This document shows positions 33,829 through 42,251 of a stretch of 64,000 bases of DNA, piece by piece. Numbering within the stretch: position 1 is the stretch's first letter; every line of letters starts with the position of its first letter. Source of the DNA: Enterobacter sp. Bisph1 (GTDB lineage: Bacteria > Pseudomonadota > Gammaproteobacteria > Enterobacterales > Enterobacteriaceae); assembly GCF_000814905.1 (NCBI RefSeq), contig NZ_JXAG01000042.1, positions 1 to 64,000 of the forward strand, given 5' to 3'. Below the pieces are notes generated by a model that was given only the letters and a program-made list of their open reading frames with translations, ran no database searches and had not been told where the DNA came from. A program made the translations under genes and the position numbers.

Positions 33829-35169
33829 ATGAGATCGATAAAAAAAGCAGTGAAAAAACCCGCCTTAACGGCAATATGCGCGACCTTTCTTCTCTCCATG
33901 CAACCTGCTATTGTCCATGCCGCTGATGCCTTCAGTGCAGATTCCCCATGGATGTTTGGCGACTGGGGCGGCACCCGGAGCGAACTGAAAGACAATGGCG
34001 TAGATTTCCAGGTCAATTACACCATGGAAACCGCCTCAAACCTGGCGGGCGGTTATAGCACCTCCACCACCGCGCGTTACAGTGACCAGCAAGCCTTTGG
34101 CATGAACCTCGATTTGCAAAAGCTGCTCAACTGGGATGATACGGAATTCCAGGTGACCATCACCAACCGTAATGGGCAGAATCTTACCAATCGGGTAGCC
34201 GATCCGCGTACCGGCATGCTCTCTTCGCCGCAGGAAGTCTACGGCCGCGGTCAAACGTGGCGCCTGACTCAGTTCTGGCTACGTAAAGGTTTCTTTAATG
34301 ATGTACTGGATATCAAAGCGGGTCGCGTGACCGTTGGCGAAGACTTCGACAACTTCGACAGCAAATTTCAAAACCTTGCGTTCGGTAGCGGCCAGGCGGG
34401 TAACTGGCGTGGCGATCATTGGTACAACTGGCCGGTTTCACAATGGGGCGGCCGCGTGCGGCTGAATTTCACCCCTGAGGTGTTTATGCAGGTCGGCTTC
34501 TATAACCAGAACCCTTACAACTACAATCGCGGCGATGGCTTCCGCATGGAGTTCAGCCCAACGGAAGGCAACCTGGTACCCGTTGAACTGGGCTGGAAAC
34601 CGCAGCTGGGCGCGGACAAACTGCCGGGGAACTACCGCGTTGGCTTCTACTATTCATCAGCCAATGATGATGTCTATGGTTCATGGCGTAACGGTAGTAA
34701 TCAGGATACCGCCCACGCTTACGGCGGCTATATCCTGGCGCAGCAACAGTTAACCACCCAGGGTGGCTCGAGCGATCGCGGCATCAGCCTTACGGTTCAG
34801 GCGGTGATGAACGATCACAAAACCTCGAAAACGGATAACTACCAGTCGATTGCGCTGACCTGGAAAGGGCCGTTTGACGCACGACCGCAGGATGAAATCG
34901 GCATTGGTGTCGGCCGTATTCATATTAACTCTACCTGGACGGAGCAGTTAAAGAACCAAAATCGCTTTAACAATCAAACCGACTATAACAGCCTGGCCTA
35001 CCTGCCGATTCAGGAAGGGTCTGAATATAACTACGAAATTTATTACAACGTGCAGGCGACAAAATGGCTGCAGCTGCGTCCGAACCTGCAGTTTATTACA
35101 GCACCAGGTGCGGTCAGCCGCGTGGATAACGCGCTGGTGGGTGGGATTACGGCGAACATCAATTTCTAA
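33829..35169 (+). CDS. OprB-family carbohydrate-selective porin
   Basis: 446-residue outer-membrane beta-barrel protein. The signal peptide runs to about residue 32 (LLSMQPAIVHA-ADAFS). The mature start SPWMFGDWGGTRSELKDNGVDF is the characteristic OprB opening, and the chain ends in an aromatic F (ITANINF), as outer-membrane barrels do. Expected role: diffusion of sugars across the outer membrane. The position after chb could mean a role with chitooligosaccharides, but the 700-base gap argues for separate control. A bidirectional terminator follows. Confidence 0.85.
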   Translation: MRSIKKAVKKPALTAICATFLLSMQPAIVHAADAFSADSPWMFGDWGGTRSELKDNGVDFQVNYTMETASNLAGGYSTSTTARYSDQQAFGMNLDLQKLLNWDDTEFQVTITNRNGQNLTNRVADPRTGMLSSPQEVYGRGQTWRLTQFWLRKGFFNDVLDIKAGRVTVGEDFDNFDSKFQNLAFGSGQAGNWRGDHWYNWPVSQWGGRVRLNFTPEVFMQVGFYNQNPYNYNRGDGFRMEFSPTEGNLVPVELGWKPQLGADKLPGNYRVGFYYSSANDDVYGSWRNGSNQDTAHAYGGYILAQQQLTTQGGSSDRGISLTVQAVMNDHKTSKTDNYQSIALTWKGPFDARPQDEIGIGVGRIHINSTWTEQLKNQNRFNNQTDYNSLAYLPIQEGSEYNYEIYYNVQATKWLQLRPNLQFITAPGAVSRVDNALVGGITANINF

Positions 35170-35183
35170 TCTTGCCGCAATAA

Positions 35184-35207
35184 AAATCCACGCTGCGGCG
35201 TGGATTT
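35184..35207. terminator. Bidirectional terminator after the porin
   Basis: Stem AAATCCACGC / GCGTGGATTT with a four-base loop, followed by TCTCTTTT on the plus strand and by A-rich sequence (T-rich when read leftward) on the other side. It serves the porin and the convergent 107-aa gene. Confidence 0.8.
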
Positions 35208-35222
35208 CTCTTTTCCCGCCGT

Positions 35223-35546
35223 TTATATCCAGTCTTCGACCGCACCGTCCAGCGGGCGCAGCGGCGGCGCGATACGACCGATCTCCTCTGCAATATCAAA
35301 CTCGGTAAGATCCTGCGCCGTGGCAAGTAAATAAGTGTGGCCCTCGGCAGAGAGCCATTCAGAGATGAAATATTGCTCTTCGTAGGACAGCTCAATTTTC
35401 CGCTGTCCCTCGCGGTCAAAGAACTGTCCGTAACGCTCATCATGCCGGGACAGGTTTAGCCCCATTGCCGGATAGACACCGCGCCAGACCGCGCCATGGT
35501 GTTTGCCACCCAGCACCAGATACTCCTGCATAATGTTCTTGCTCAT
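35223..35546 (-). CDS. Hypothetical protein, 107 residues
   Basis: Not recognised. The product starts MSKNIMQEYLVLGGKHHGAVWRGV; it is acidic overall, has no signal peptide, membrane helix or cysteine cluster, and ends AVEDWI. The composition and a possible GGAGCG ribosome-binding site support a real gene. Several Met residues allow the start to be MQEYLVLGG six codons in. It is convergent with the porin, sharing its terminator, and is followed upstream by an AT-rich region, so it may mark the edge of an inserted segment. Confidence 0.6.
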   Translation of the reverse strand: MSKNIMQEYLVLGGKHHGAVWRGVYPAMGLNLSRHDERYGQFFDREGQRKIELSYEEQYFISEWLSAEGHTYLLATAQDLTEFDIAEEIGRIAPPLRPLDGAVEDWI

Positions 35547-35858
35547 TGACGCTCCTTACCAGGCTGTTTCGTTTGTTTTAAGGGTAGACAATGCTGCACT
35601 GAACTGCGTGCCAGGATAAGTTAATGCTCAAAGCTGATCCATTCGATATATTAAGATAATGCGTTGTTTTATAACAAATGATTATTAACGGCTTTTTTTA
35701 AAAAACATCATAACTAATAAACATTGGCGTCAGAATAAAAGCCACGGGAGATATTCCTTTGGTCATAGAATTTATTACAGATGTTTTTTGCGAACACAGA
35801 TATGTCTCTTTCCGTTAACAGACGCATAATTTGATATTTAGCAAAAACGAGAGGATCT
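35547..35858. other. AT-rich gene-free stretch
   Basis: About 310 bases without a convincing gene or RNA. Base composition drops sharply in G+C compared with the porin. A poly-T/A stretch near 35694-35706 is the only simple feature. It probably contains the promoter of the 107-aa gene and the 3' end of the protease-like transcript. Confidence 0.5.
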
Positions 35859-36674
35859 TCATGTGTTGCCGGGTAGTAATCTTACTCGATCGCAGATTTC
35901 TACACGGGGATCCGCATAATCCTCCTGACAGGCCGCTGCTATCCCTTCCAGCGGAATATCGGTTTGCACACGGATATGGTGCAGGCTGTGGGAGAGCCTG
36001 TAGGTATTATCAAGTTTGAACGTTCTGGCTAGGGTTAATAACAAATTGCTGCATTTGAATGGCATTTCCTTCGTATCAGGTATGGCATAAACGCCTCTGT
36101 TAGGATCATAAAAATACAACGATTTCTCATAGTTGATAAAGACAGTACTATGTGCACATATATCTTCCTGCGTCGGGTTTCTTTTCATTTTTGTCGTAAT
36201 GATTAATGCTGTATTTTCATAACGATCACGGTACTGGAGCATCTCATCTATTTCGTTTTTAGCTTCAGCGCCTGTTATAAGCGTGTAGAGCAGCTTGTTT
36301 TTGTATTCACTCTCTTCAGCGCTGCGATTAAAAGCAAGTTGTTGCTCCTGATCATTCAAAGTATCAACCATCATTTTTAGAGAGTTGAGAAGCAGCGGTG
36401 TATAGAGTTTATTAGCTTCTAAAATTTGTTGTAAATACTTGCTGTAATCATTAAATTTATATGAATTTTTGACGAGAAGATTGTGCAATTTCTCTCTGTG
36501 AATTTCCATCATAGAACGACTCTGATGATTTCTGCCTGCTTGCTTTAACACCTCTGTGACCCAAAACAGGCTGCTGCCAAAACAGATACCTTTCTCGTGA
36601 TTCCTTAATACAGAATAGTTAAAGTATATTTTTTTTGTGTTTATTAATAAATCTTCCTTTGTTAAAAGTCTCAT
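35859..36674 (-). CDS. Putative YopT/C58-like cysteine protease, paralogue 1
   Basis: 271-residue protein not close to any housekeeping family. A possible catalytic triad is visible: Cys31 in KGICFGSSLFWV, His175 in CAHSTVFINYEKS, and Asp190 in LYFYDPNRGVYAI. The order Cys, His, then Asp in a D-P-N-x-G motif resembles the YopT/AvrPphB (C58) peptidases. No signal peptide or membrane segment is seen, and the middle is helical and charged. It shares these motifs with the next gene upstream. Low G+C suggests recent acquisition. No type III secretion genes or chaperone are in the window, so a secreted-effector role is inference. Confidence 0.6.
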   Translation of the reverse strand: MRLLTKEDLLINTKKIYFNYSVLRNHEKGICFGSSLFWVTEVLKQAGRNHQSRSMMEIHREKLHNLLVKNSYKFNDYSKYLQQILEANKLYTPLLLNSLKMMVDTLNDQEQQLAFNRSAEESEYKNKLLYTLITGAEAKNEIDEMLQYRDRYENTALIITTKMKRNPTQEDICAHSTVFINYEKSLYFYDPNRGVYAIPDTKEMPFKCSNLLLTLARTFKLDNTYRLSHSLHHIRVQTDIPLEGIAAACQEDYADPRVEICDRVRLLPGNT

Positions 36675-36728
36675 GATGGGATACCTTGCAATGAGTGGAG
36701 GAATATAATTTATGCAAGTGATTCGCCG

Positions 36729-36759
36729 GGTAAAGTGAATAAATGTGATGCATTATGAA
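36729..36759 (-). promoter_or_regulatory. Conserved 31-bp element upstream of paralogue 1
   Basis: Includes AAATGTGATGCATTATGAA on the plus strand; 26 of 31 bases match the element at 37775-37805 upstream of the second paralogue. It lies 55-85 bases before the start codon. Confidence 0.6.
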
Positions 36760-36859
36760 TCGGCAATAACATAACTGGATTAATTTGCGAGCCTCTTTTC
36801 TTACCCCTCATTCCCTACCACAGACACTCACCCACCGAGAGCATCAGCGCTGACAAAGA

Positions 36860-37711
36860 TCACTGCTCTTTTTCTATTTCAATAAAAATATGGTGTGGAA
36901 GTGGGGTAAGTCGATAAACACCCTTAACCTGAAGATTGCTGGCCAGTGTTAAAAATAAATTTTCATTACAGAATGGAGGATTCCAGGGTTTAGGTAATAT
37001 ATATACCCCTTTATTGATATCATAGAAATAAAGTGATTGTTCATAATTTATAACCACTGTGCTATGGGAAAATAGTTGCGCCCGCGATTTTGCCGTCACC
37101 AACCTGGTGTTTATAATCATCGCTGTGTTTTCATTACCTTTACGGTTTTTTAACAGCCCGTTGAGTTTTTTACCTGTTTCATTACCATTAAGAAGAGTGT
37201 ATTTTAATTTATTTTCACGAATTGCATTACATTTTATACTGTTCGCAAGAAGTTGCGCCTGTGCATTTAATGAAGAGACAATTTGTTTTTTTTGCGCAAT
37301 TAAACCCTCTTCAGTACCTTCAGAAGTTTCATAATAATTCTGTATAAACATACTAAAATCATAAAACTCGCGCACGCGTGCCAGGGGGAAATCCCTACCA
37401 GTTAAAAAACGGGCACCTTCAATTAACTCATTTTGCATAAGTAATCTTTGTGTACTTTCTACTCTTTTCGTTGAAGCATCCAGTTGAAATGTATATTTAA
37501 GAAATACATCCTGTATTCTTAGTCTGTGTACTTCATTTAATGTCATTCCCGTGGGGGTATCACCTTTGCCTGCCTGCTTTAAAATTTCCACTGCAAAATG
37601 CAGGCTTGCGCCAAAACACATCCCATTTTTTTTGTTATGGGCATTCATATAGCCATCATATATTTCTCTTGTCGCAATCATAATATCTTTATCGGTTAAT
37701 ATATACATCAT
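36860..37711 (-). CDS. Putative YopT/C58-like cysteine protease, paralogue 2
   Basis: 283-residue paralogue of the preceding protein. Aligned motifs: NGMCFGASLHFAVEILKQAG (Cys32), LFSHSTVVINYEQS (His216) and LYFYDINKGVYIL (Asp231), keeping the proposed Cys-His-Asp order, although here the D-P-N is D-I-N. It has an insertion of about 25 residues between motifs compared with paralogue 1. The double ATG at 37711/37708 has GGGAGG six bases upstream. It lies in the same AT-rich block and has its own upstream element, so the two genes are probably expressed separately but coordinately. Confidence 0.6.
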   Translation of the reverse strand: MMYILTDKDIMIATREIYDGYMNAHNKKNGMCFGASLHFAVEILKQAGKGDTPTGMTLNEVHRLRIQDVFLKYTFQLDASTKRVESTQRLLMQNELIEGARFLTGRDFPLARVREFYDFSMFIQNYYETSEGTEEGLIAQKKQIVSSLNAQAQLLANSIKCNAIRENKLKYTLLNGNETGKKLNGLLKNRKGNENTAMIINTRLVTAKSRAQLFSHSTVVINYEQSLYFYDINKGVYILPKPWNPPFCNENLFLTLASNLQVKGVYRLTPLPHHIFIEIEKEQ

Positions 37712-37774
37712 TAATATCCTCCCGCCGGTGAGTAAGATATAAAGCATGATTAATTTCCGGCTCTACACCAGAGA

Positions 37775-37805
37775 GGGAAAGTGATGAAATGTGATACATT
37801 GTGAA
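37775..37805 (-). promoter_or_regulatory. Conserved 31-bp element upstream of paralogue 2
   Basis: Includes AAATGTGATACATTGTGAA on the plus strand, matching the element at 36729-36759. It is 64 bases before the start. Repeated TGTGA words are visible but not in the inverted arrangement of a CRP site. Confidence 0.6.
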
Positions 37806-38004
37806 AATGTGTCTGCTCAACGGTAACGGGCGATGATTAAAGCCGTGGCTGAAGGCTTAGCGCGTCATAATGACGGTATTGCACCTGGTGCCGGGTAGCC
37901 ATTTTCACTGATGGGGTGAAAGCCTTAATCGCAAAAAAGGGCTTTCTCATGCAACCTGACGGCGTAAAATTACCCGCACAGTTAACTGAAACCAGGAGTA
38001 TCCA

Positions 38005-38295
38005 ATGAACGACGCCATTACGGTTGTTGCAACCATTACTGCCCATGCCGGCAGCCGCGAAAAAGTGGCTCAGGCGCTGAAAACCGTTGAGCGGGATGTG
38101 CAGGGCGAACCGGGCTGTGAGTTTTACCAGTTGCATCTTAACCGTGAAAACGATCATCAGTTCGTGATGATTGAGCGCTGGGCCTCCATGCAAATGCTGG
38201 AACAACACAGCCAGGCCGCACCGTTTAAAGCATTAGTCAGCGCTATTGACGGGCTCGCGGATCTGCATGTCACCACCTTAACCCGCAACATTTAA
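38005..38295 (+). CDS. Antibiotic biosynthesis monooxygenase-domain protein (YgiN-like)
   Basis: 96-residue ABM/dimeric alpha-beta barrel protein. Family marks are the opening VVATITAHAGSREKVAQAL, EPGCEFYQLHLNRENDHQFVMIERW and the histidine-containing EQHSQAAPFKAL. Members such as E. coli YgiN act on quinols; others degrade small aromatic or haem-derived compounds, so the substrate is open. CAGGAG precedes the ATG. It appears monocistronic, with a terminator-like hairpin after it. Confidence 0.85.
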   Translation: MNDAITVVATITAHAGSREKVAQALKTVERDVQGEPGCEFYQLHLNRENDHQFVMIERWASMQMLEQHSQAAPFKALVSAIDGLADLHVTTLTRNI

Positions 38296-38318
38296 GCGCT
38301 ACTGGCGCATTAATTATT

Positions 38319-38372
38319 CAGCCCGGCCAGCGTTTCGCTTAACGCTTAAGCGCCGCCGGGCTGCTGGCTTTT
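38319..38372 (+). terminator. Terminator after the ABM gene
   Basis: Stem CAGCCCGG / CCGGGCTG around an internally structured loop, followed by CTGGCTTTT. Confidence 0.6.
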
Positions 38373-38441
38373 AGCGGCTCGTTTGTTAAAGCCATTCAGC
38401 CATCCGGGTGTTTAAGTGGTTAAAATAAAATAAGATAAATG

Positions 38442-38471
38442 TTGCTATAAAAAATTCGCTGTGTCTTAATA
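38442..38471 (+). promoter_or_regulatory. csp promoter
   Basis: -35 TTGCTA at 38442-38447 and -10 TTAATA at 38466-38471 with an 18-base spacer. The predicted start near 38478 falls at the beginning of a leader that resembles the E. coli cspA leader. Confidence 0.7.
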
Positions 38472-38477
38472 GCGTCA

Positions 38478-38648
38478 TCGGTTTGGAATACAGACCTTAT
38501 GAAAGCAGTTTTAGTAAAGCAGTCCTCAGTTCAAGAGTTATCCAAAGATACCCTTCTTCGAGAGCCTCCTCCTAAGTGCCAAATAAGTTACTCTATAAAA
38601 CAGGCCATCATCGCCGCGCTTAGTGGCTCATAAATTAAGGATTTATCT
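38478..38648 (+). ncRNA. cspA-type cold-shock 5' leader (thermosensor)
   Basis: About 170-base leader. It begins CGGTTTGGAATACAGACC, the counterpart of the cspA cold box as I remember it (CGGTTTGACGTACAGACC). It continues with the conserved AAGCAG, AGTTCAAGAGTTATC and GATACCC segments in the same order as the 159-base cspA leader. Such leaders refold on cooling to expose the ribosome-binding site (AAGGA at 38637-38641 here). Confidence 0.8.
38499..38633 (+). CDS. Possible 44-residue small protein inside the csp leader
   Basis: A complete frame from ATG 38499 to TAA 38631-38633 encodes a protein starting MKAVLVKQSSVQELSKDTLL, followed by REPPPKCQISYSIKQAII. It is protein-like in composition, and E. 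coli has several small proteins beside csp genes. Against it: the frame lies within a leader whose sequence is conserved as RNA, E. coli cspA has early stops in the matching frame, and no clear ribosome-binding site precedes it. Confidence 0.3.
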   Translation: MKAVLVKQSSVQELSKDTLLREPPPKCQISYSIKQAIIAALSGS

Positions 38649-38861
38649 ATGTCTAACAAAATGACTGGTTTAGTAAAATGGTTCAACTCTGATAAAGGTT
38701 TCGGTTTCATCACTCCGAACGACGGCAGCAAAGATGTATTCGTACACTTCTCTGCAATCCAGAGCGATAACTACAAAACGCTGGACGAAGGCCAACAGGT
38801 TTCCTTCACCATCGAAAATGGCGCCAAAGGCCCTGCAGCTGCTAACGTAACTGCACTGTAA
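38649..38861 (+). CDS. Cold-shock protein, CspA family
   Basis: 70-residue single cold-shock domain, an RNA chaperone that melts mRNA secondary structure in the cold. RNP1 (KGFGFI) and RNP2 (VFVHFS) are intact. The start [20 protein letters not shown] resembles CspB/CspG, while the end [11 protein letters not shown] is closer to CspA, so no specific symbol is given. The cspA-like leader implies cold induction. It is followed by a strong terminator. Confidence 0.95.
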   Translation: MSNKMTGLVKWFNSDKGFGFITPNDGSKDVFVHFSAIQSDNYKTLDEGQQVSFTIENGAKGPAAANVTAL

Positions 38862-38937
38862 GCCGCGCTCATTATCAGCGGTCCTTGCAACAGCGATGAA
38901 GGCACCAGCCTGAGCAGTTAAGATCTGCTGATAATAA

Positions 38938-38966
38938 AAAAAACCCGCCTCGATGCGGGTTTTTTA
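38938..38966 (+). terminator. Terminator of csp
   Basis: AAAAAACCCGC / GCGGGTTTTTT with a CTCGAT loop: a textbook factor-independent terminator. Confidence 0.92.
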
Positions 38967-39075
38967 TTGCCTGAAATTCGCCCTGCCGTTTCGTTTATCA
39001 TGACGCTTCCCGCCGGATTTACCCCACAGAATTATGCATCACGCCACGATCAAACCCGCGGGCTTAAATTCACTT

Positions 39076-39105
39076 AAGCAGGAGAAACATGCGTCTCTCC
39101 TGCTT
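39076..39105 (-). terminator. Hairpin at the end of the RND operon
   Basis: Stem AAGCAGGAGA / TCTCCTGCTT just after the stop of the RND transporter gene read leftward. No strong T-run follows. Confidence 0.55.
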
Positions 39106-39113
39106 ATTGCCGG

Positions 39114-42100
39114 TCAGGGCTTCACTTTTTTAGTGACTTTATCAACGGCTGACAGCACCGTTACGAAGAACAGCGGGACGAAAAATATCGCTAATAATGT
39201 CCCCGTTACCATGCCACCAAACACCCCGGTCCCGATCGCCTGCTGAGTCGTAGCGCTGGCACCCGACGCCAGCATCAGCGGGACAACCCCCAGCGTAAAA
39301 GCGAGGGAGGTCATCATGATGGGGCGTAAACGCATTTTTGCGGCTTTTACGGTAGCATTCACCAGCGATTCCCCTTCTCGTTGCAGCTGACGCGCAAACT
39401 CCACGATAAGAATGGCGTTTTTTGCCGACAAACCGATAAGGGTAATCATACCGACCTTAAAGAAGGCGTCGTTTGGCATTCCTCTCAGATAAACCGCAAT
39501 CATCGCGCCAATCAGCCCCAGTGGAACCACAAGCATAACGGAAACCGGTATGGACCAGCTTTCATACAGAGCCGCCAGCACCAGGAAGATAACCAGCATC
39601 GACAGAATCATCAGCGTCGGCGCTTCGGAGGCCGACTCCTGCTCCTGTAGCGACTGTCCGGTCCACTCGATAGCAAAGCCTGCGGGTAATTCAGCGGCGA
39701 TTTTATCCATTTCTGCCATCGCCTCGCCGCTTGAATAACCCCAGTTTGGCCAACCGGTTATCCTGAATGCCGGATACCCCTGATAACGAACCATTTGCAC
39801 CGGCGATTTTTGCCATACCGGATGGACGAACTCAGAGAGGGGCAACATTCCGCCATTTTTATTACGCACATTCAGCGCCAGCACTTCCGGTAAGCGCATA
39901 CGTGCCGAAGCTTCAGCCTGCACAATCACCTGCTGCATACGGCCTTCATTCGGAAAATCGTTAACATAGCTGGAGCCAAGCGCACCGGAAAGCGTCTGAT
40001 TGATTTCATTAAAAGAGACGCCCATCGCTTCAGCCTTTGGTCGGTCTATTTTCAGGCTGATACCCATACCGTCAGGTAAACCGTCCATATAAACACCGTA
40101 TAACGCTTTGCTCTGGCCTGCTTTTTCAAGCAATATGTTGAGCGCTTTAACCAGCTCAGGATAGCCGTGCCCCGCTCGGTCCTCCAGACGCAGAGTGAAC
40201 CCGGAAGAGGTACTCAGCTCAGAGATGGCAGGGGGAAGCAGACTGGTAACTGTCGCTTCCGGGATATCACCCAGCGCTTGCTGCACATGAGAGACTTCAT
40301 CCTGCGCCGTTGCGCCGTTACGTTGATCCCATCCTTTCAGAGTGGTGAAGGCCATTGCGGCATTCGAACCCGCGCCGGAAAAACTGAAGCCCAGAATGGA
40401 AACATTACGGTCGATGCCCTCTCTCTCCATCACGACTTTCTCGTATTTTTTCACCACCTCTGCCGTTCGTTCCATCGTGGCATCAGCGGGCAGCTGTACG
40501 GAAGTAATAAAGTAGCCCTGGTCCTCCTCGGGCAGAAATGAGGAGGGCAAAAATTTAAATGCGAAATAGAGAACAACGCATAAAGCCAAATAGATAAGCG
40601 ACATTCTACCGGTTTTACGCACCACCCGGCTCACGCCTTTCTCATAGCGTCCCGTCAGCCGATCAACAAGCCGGTTAAACCAGGCAAAAAAACGATTCTT
40701 TTTATGGGAGTCAGCCGTAACGGGTTTCAGCAGCGTTGCGCACAATGCCGGCGTTAGGGTTAATGCGAGGAACGCTGAAAAGAGAATAGAAACGGCCATC
40801 GAAAGCGTAAATTGACGATAAATCACGCCGATCGAACCCGATGCCAGCCCCATCGGCAAGAACACGGCGCTTAACACTAATGTTATGCCTACAACGGCAC
40901 CGGTTATCTCCTTCATAGCTTTAATGGTGGCCTCTTTTGGCGATAGCCCTTCTTCCGCCATTAAGCGCTCGACGTTCTCAACCACCACGATGGCATCATC
41001 CACGATGATACCTATTGCCAGCACCATGCCATACATGGTGAGTACGTTTATCGAGAACCCCGCCAGCAACATCACCGTAAATGTGCCCAGCAAAGCGACC
41101 GGCGCAACGATGGCCGGAATAAAGGTATAACGGACATTTTGCAGGAAGAGATACATCACCAGGAAAACCAGCACCATCGCCTCGATAAAGGTATGGACCA
41201 CTTTTTCTATCGAGATTTTGACAAAGGGCGAGGTATCAAAAGGGATCGAATACTCCATTCCGGGGGGAAAAGATTTGGCCAGCTCCTGCATTCTGGCTTT
41301 GACCGCCTCGGATGTACGCACGGCGTTTGCGCCCGGGGATAGCTGGATAGCTGCCGCCGTCGCGCCATGCCCGTTTTCCCTGATGGCAAAGGAGTAGGAC
41401 TGCAATCCAAGCTCAACGCGAGCCACATCGCCTAACGTCACGCGAGAGCCATCCGTGTTCGCCCGCAGGACGATTTTACGAAACGCTTCTGGCGTAGAGA
41501 GCTGTCCATCAACATCAAGAGGCCAGGCGGTTAACTGATCGGCGGTCGATGGTGAATCGCCCAGCTTACCCGGCGAAACTTGCGCATTCTGCTCCGTAAT
41601 TGCCGTCGTGATGTCACTGATTGAGAGCTTGTAGGCGATAAGTTTCGCCGGGTCCAGCCAAATGCGCATCGCCTTTTCTGAACCAAACGCCTGAATTTTT
41701 CCCACGCCATCAACACGACGCAGTTCGTCGGTGATATTTCGGGCAAAGTAGTCGCTTAAATCCGCTTCGCTGAACTTCCCGCTGGGGGAGTTCAGCCCGA
41801 CCATCATCAAGAATCCTGACGATGCCGCCTCGACGCTTAACCCATTTTGACGCACCGCTTGTGGAAGGCGCGGTTCGACGACTTTTATCTGATTTTGCAC
41901 ATCAACCTGGGCAAGGCGGATATCCGTACCCGGCTTGAACGTGACGGTGATTGACGCCACACCGGAGGTGTCACTGGTGGACTCATAGTAAAGCAGATCG
42001 TCCACGCCCGATAACTCGCGCTCAATCAGTGAAATAACCGAGTCATTCATGGTCTGGGGCGTTGCGCCGGGATACGTGACCGAAATAGAAAGACTTGGCG

Positions 42101-42218
42101 GAGCGACAGCAGGATACTGCGCAACCGGGAGCTGCGGGATAGCAATTACGCCCAGCAGGATAATAAAAAGCGCAATGACCCAGGCGAAAACAGGCCTGCG
42201 TATAAAGAACTGAGACAT
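39114..42218 (-). CDS. RND efflux transporter, AcrB-like (HAE1 family)
   Basis: 1034-residue inner-membrane proton-driven pump for hydrophobic or amphiphilic compounds. The opening MSQFFIRRPVFAWVIALFII, the proton-relay acidic pair in GIIVDDAIVVVENVERLMAEEG, and the two large periplasmic porter/docking loops are typical of AcrB. It forms an operon with the upstream membrane-fusion protein (33-base gap). No outer-membrane channel gene is adjacent, so TolC is the probable partner. It is related to AcrB but distinct enough that no symbol is given. Confidence 0.92.
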   Translation of the reverse strand: MSQFFIRRPVFAWVIALFIILLGVIAIPQLPVAQYPAVAPPSLSISVTYPGATPQTMNDSVISLIERELSGVDDLLYYESTSDTSGVASITVTFKPGTDIRLAQVDVQNQIKVVEPRLPQAVRQNGLSVEAASSGFLMMVGLNSPSGKFSEADLSDYFARNITDELRRVDGVGKIQAFGSEKAMRIWLDPAKLIAYKLSISDITTAITEQNAQVSPGKLGDSPSTADQLTAWPLDVDGQLSTPEAFRKIVLRANTDGSRVTLGDVARVELGLQSYSFAIRENGHGATAAAIQLSPGANAVRTSEAVKARMQELAKSFPPGMEYSIPFDTSPFVKISIEKVVHTFIEAMVLVFLVMYLFLQNVRYTFIPAIVAPVALLGTFTVMLLAGFSINVLTMYGMVLAIGIIVDDAIVVVENVERLMAEEGLSPKEATIKAMKEITGAVVGITLVLSAVFLPMGLASGSIGVIYRQFTLSMAVSILFSAFLALTLTPALCATLLKPVTADSHKKNRFFAWFNRLVDRLTGRYEKGVSRVVRKTGRMSLIYLALCVVLYFAFKFLPSSFLPEEDQGYFITSVQLPADATMERTAEVVKKYEKVVMEREGIDRNVSILGFSFSGAGSNAAMAFTTLKGWDQRNGATAQDEVSHVQQALGDIPEATVTSLLPPAISELSTSSGFTLRLEDRAGHGYPELVKALNILLEKAGQSKALYGVYMDGLPDGMGISLKIDRPKAEAMGVSFNEINQTLSGALGSSYVNDFPNEGRMQQVIVQAEASARMRLPEVLALNVRNKNGGMLPLSEFVHPVWQKSPVQMVRYQGYPAFRITGWPNWGYSSGEAMAEMDKIAAELPAGFAIEWTGQSLQEQESASEAPTLMILSMLVIFLVLAALYESWSIPVSVMLVVPLGLIGAMIAVYLRGMPNDAFFKVGMITLIGLSAKNAILIVEFARQLQREGESLVNATVKAAKMRLRPIMMTSLAFTLGVVPLMLASGASATTQQAIGTGVFGGMVTGTLLAIFFVPLFFVTVLSAVDKVTKKVKP

Positions 42219-42251
42219 CAGAAATTCCCGTTGTAAGCGATCATGACGAGG

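Noticed and set aside
35859-37711. Type III secretion apparatus or chaperone beside the protease-like genes
   Set aside because: None is present in the window; the effector interpretation stays unproven.
37785-37805. CRP site in the repeated TGTGA words upstream of paralogue 2
   Set aside because: The words are direct repeats, not the inverted TGTGA-N6-TCACA arrangement.
33116-38004. Genomic island with integrase and attachment repeats
   Set aside because: The AT-rich patch suggests transfer, but no integrase, transposase, tRNA or flanking direct repeat was seen.
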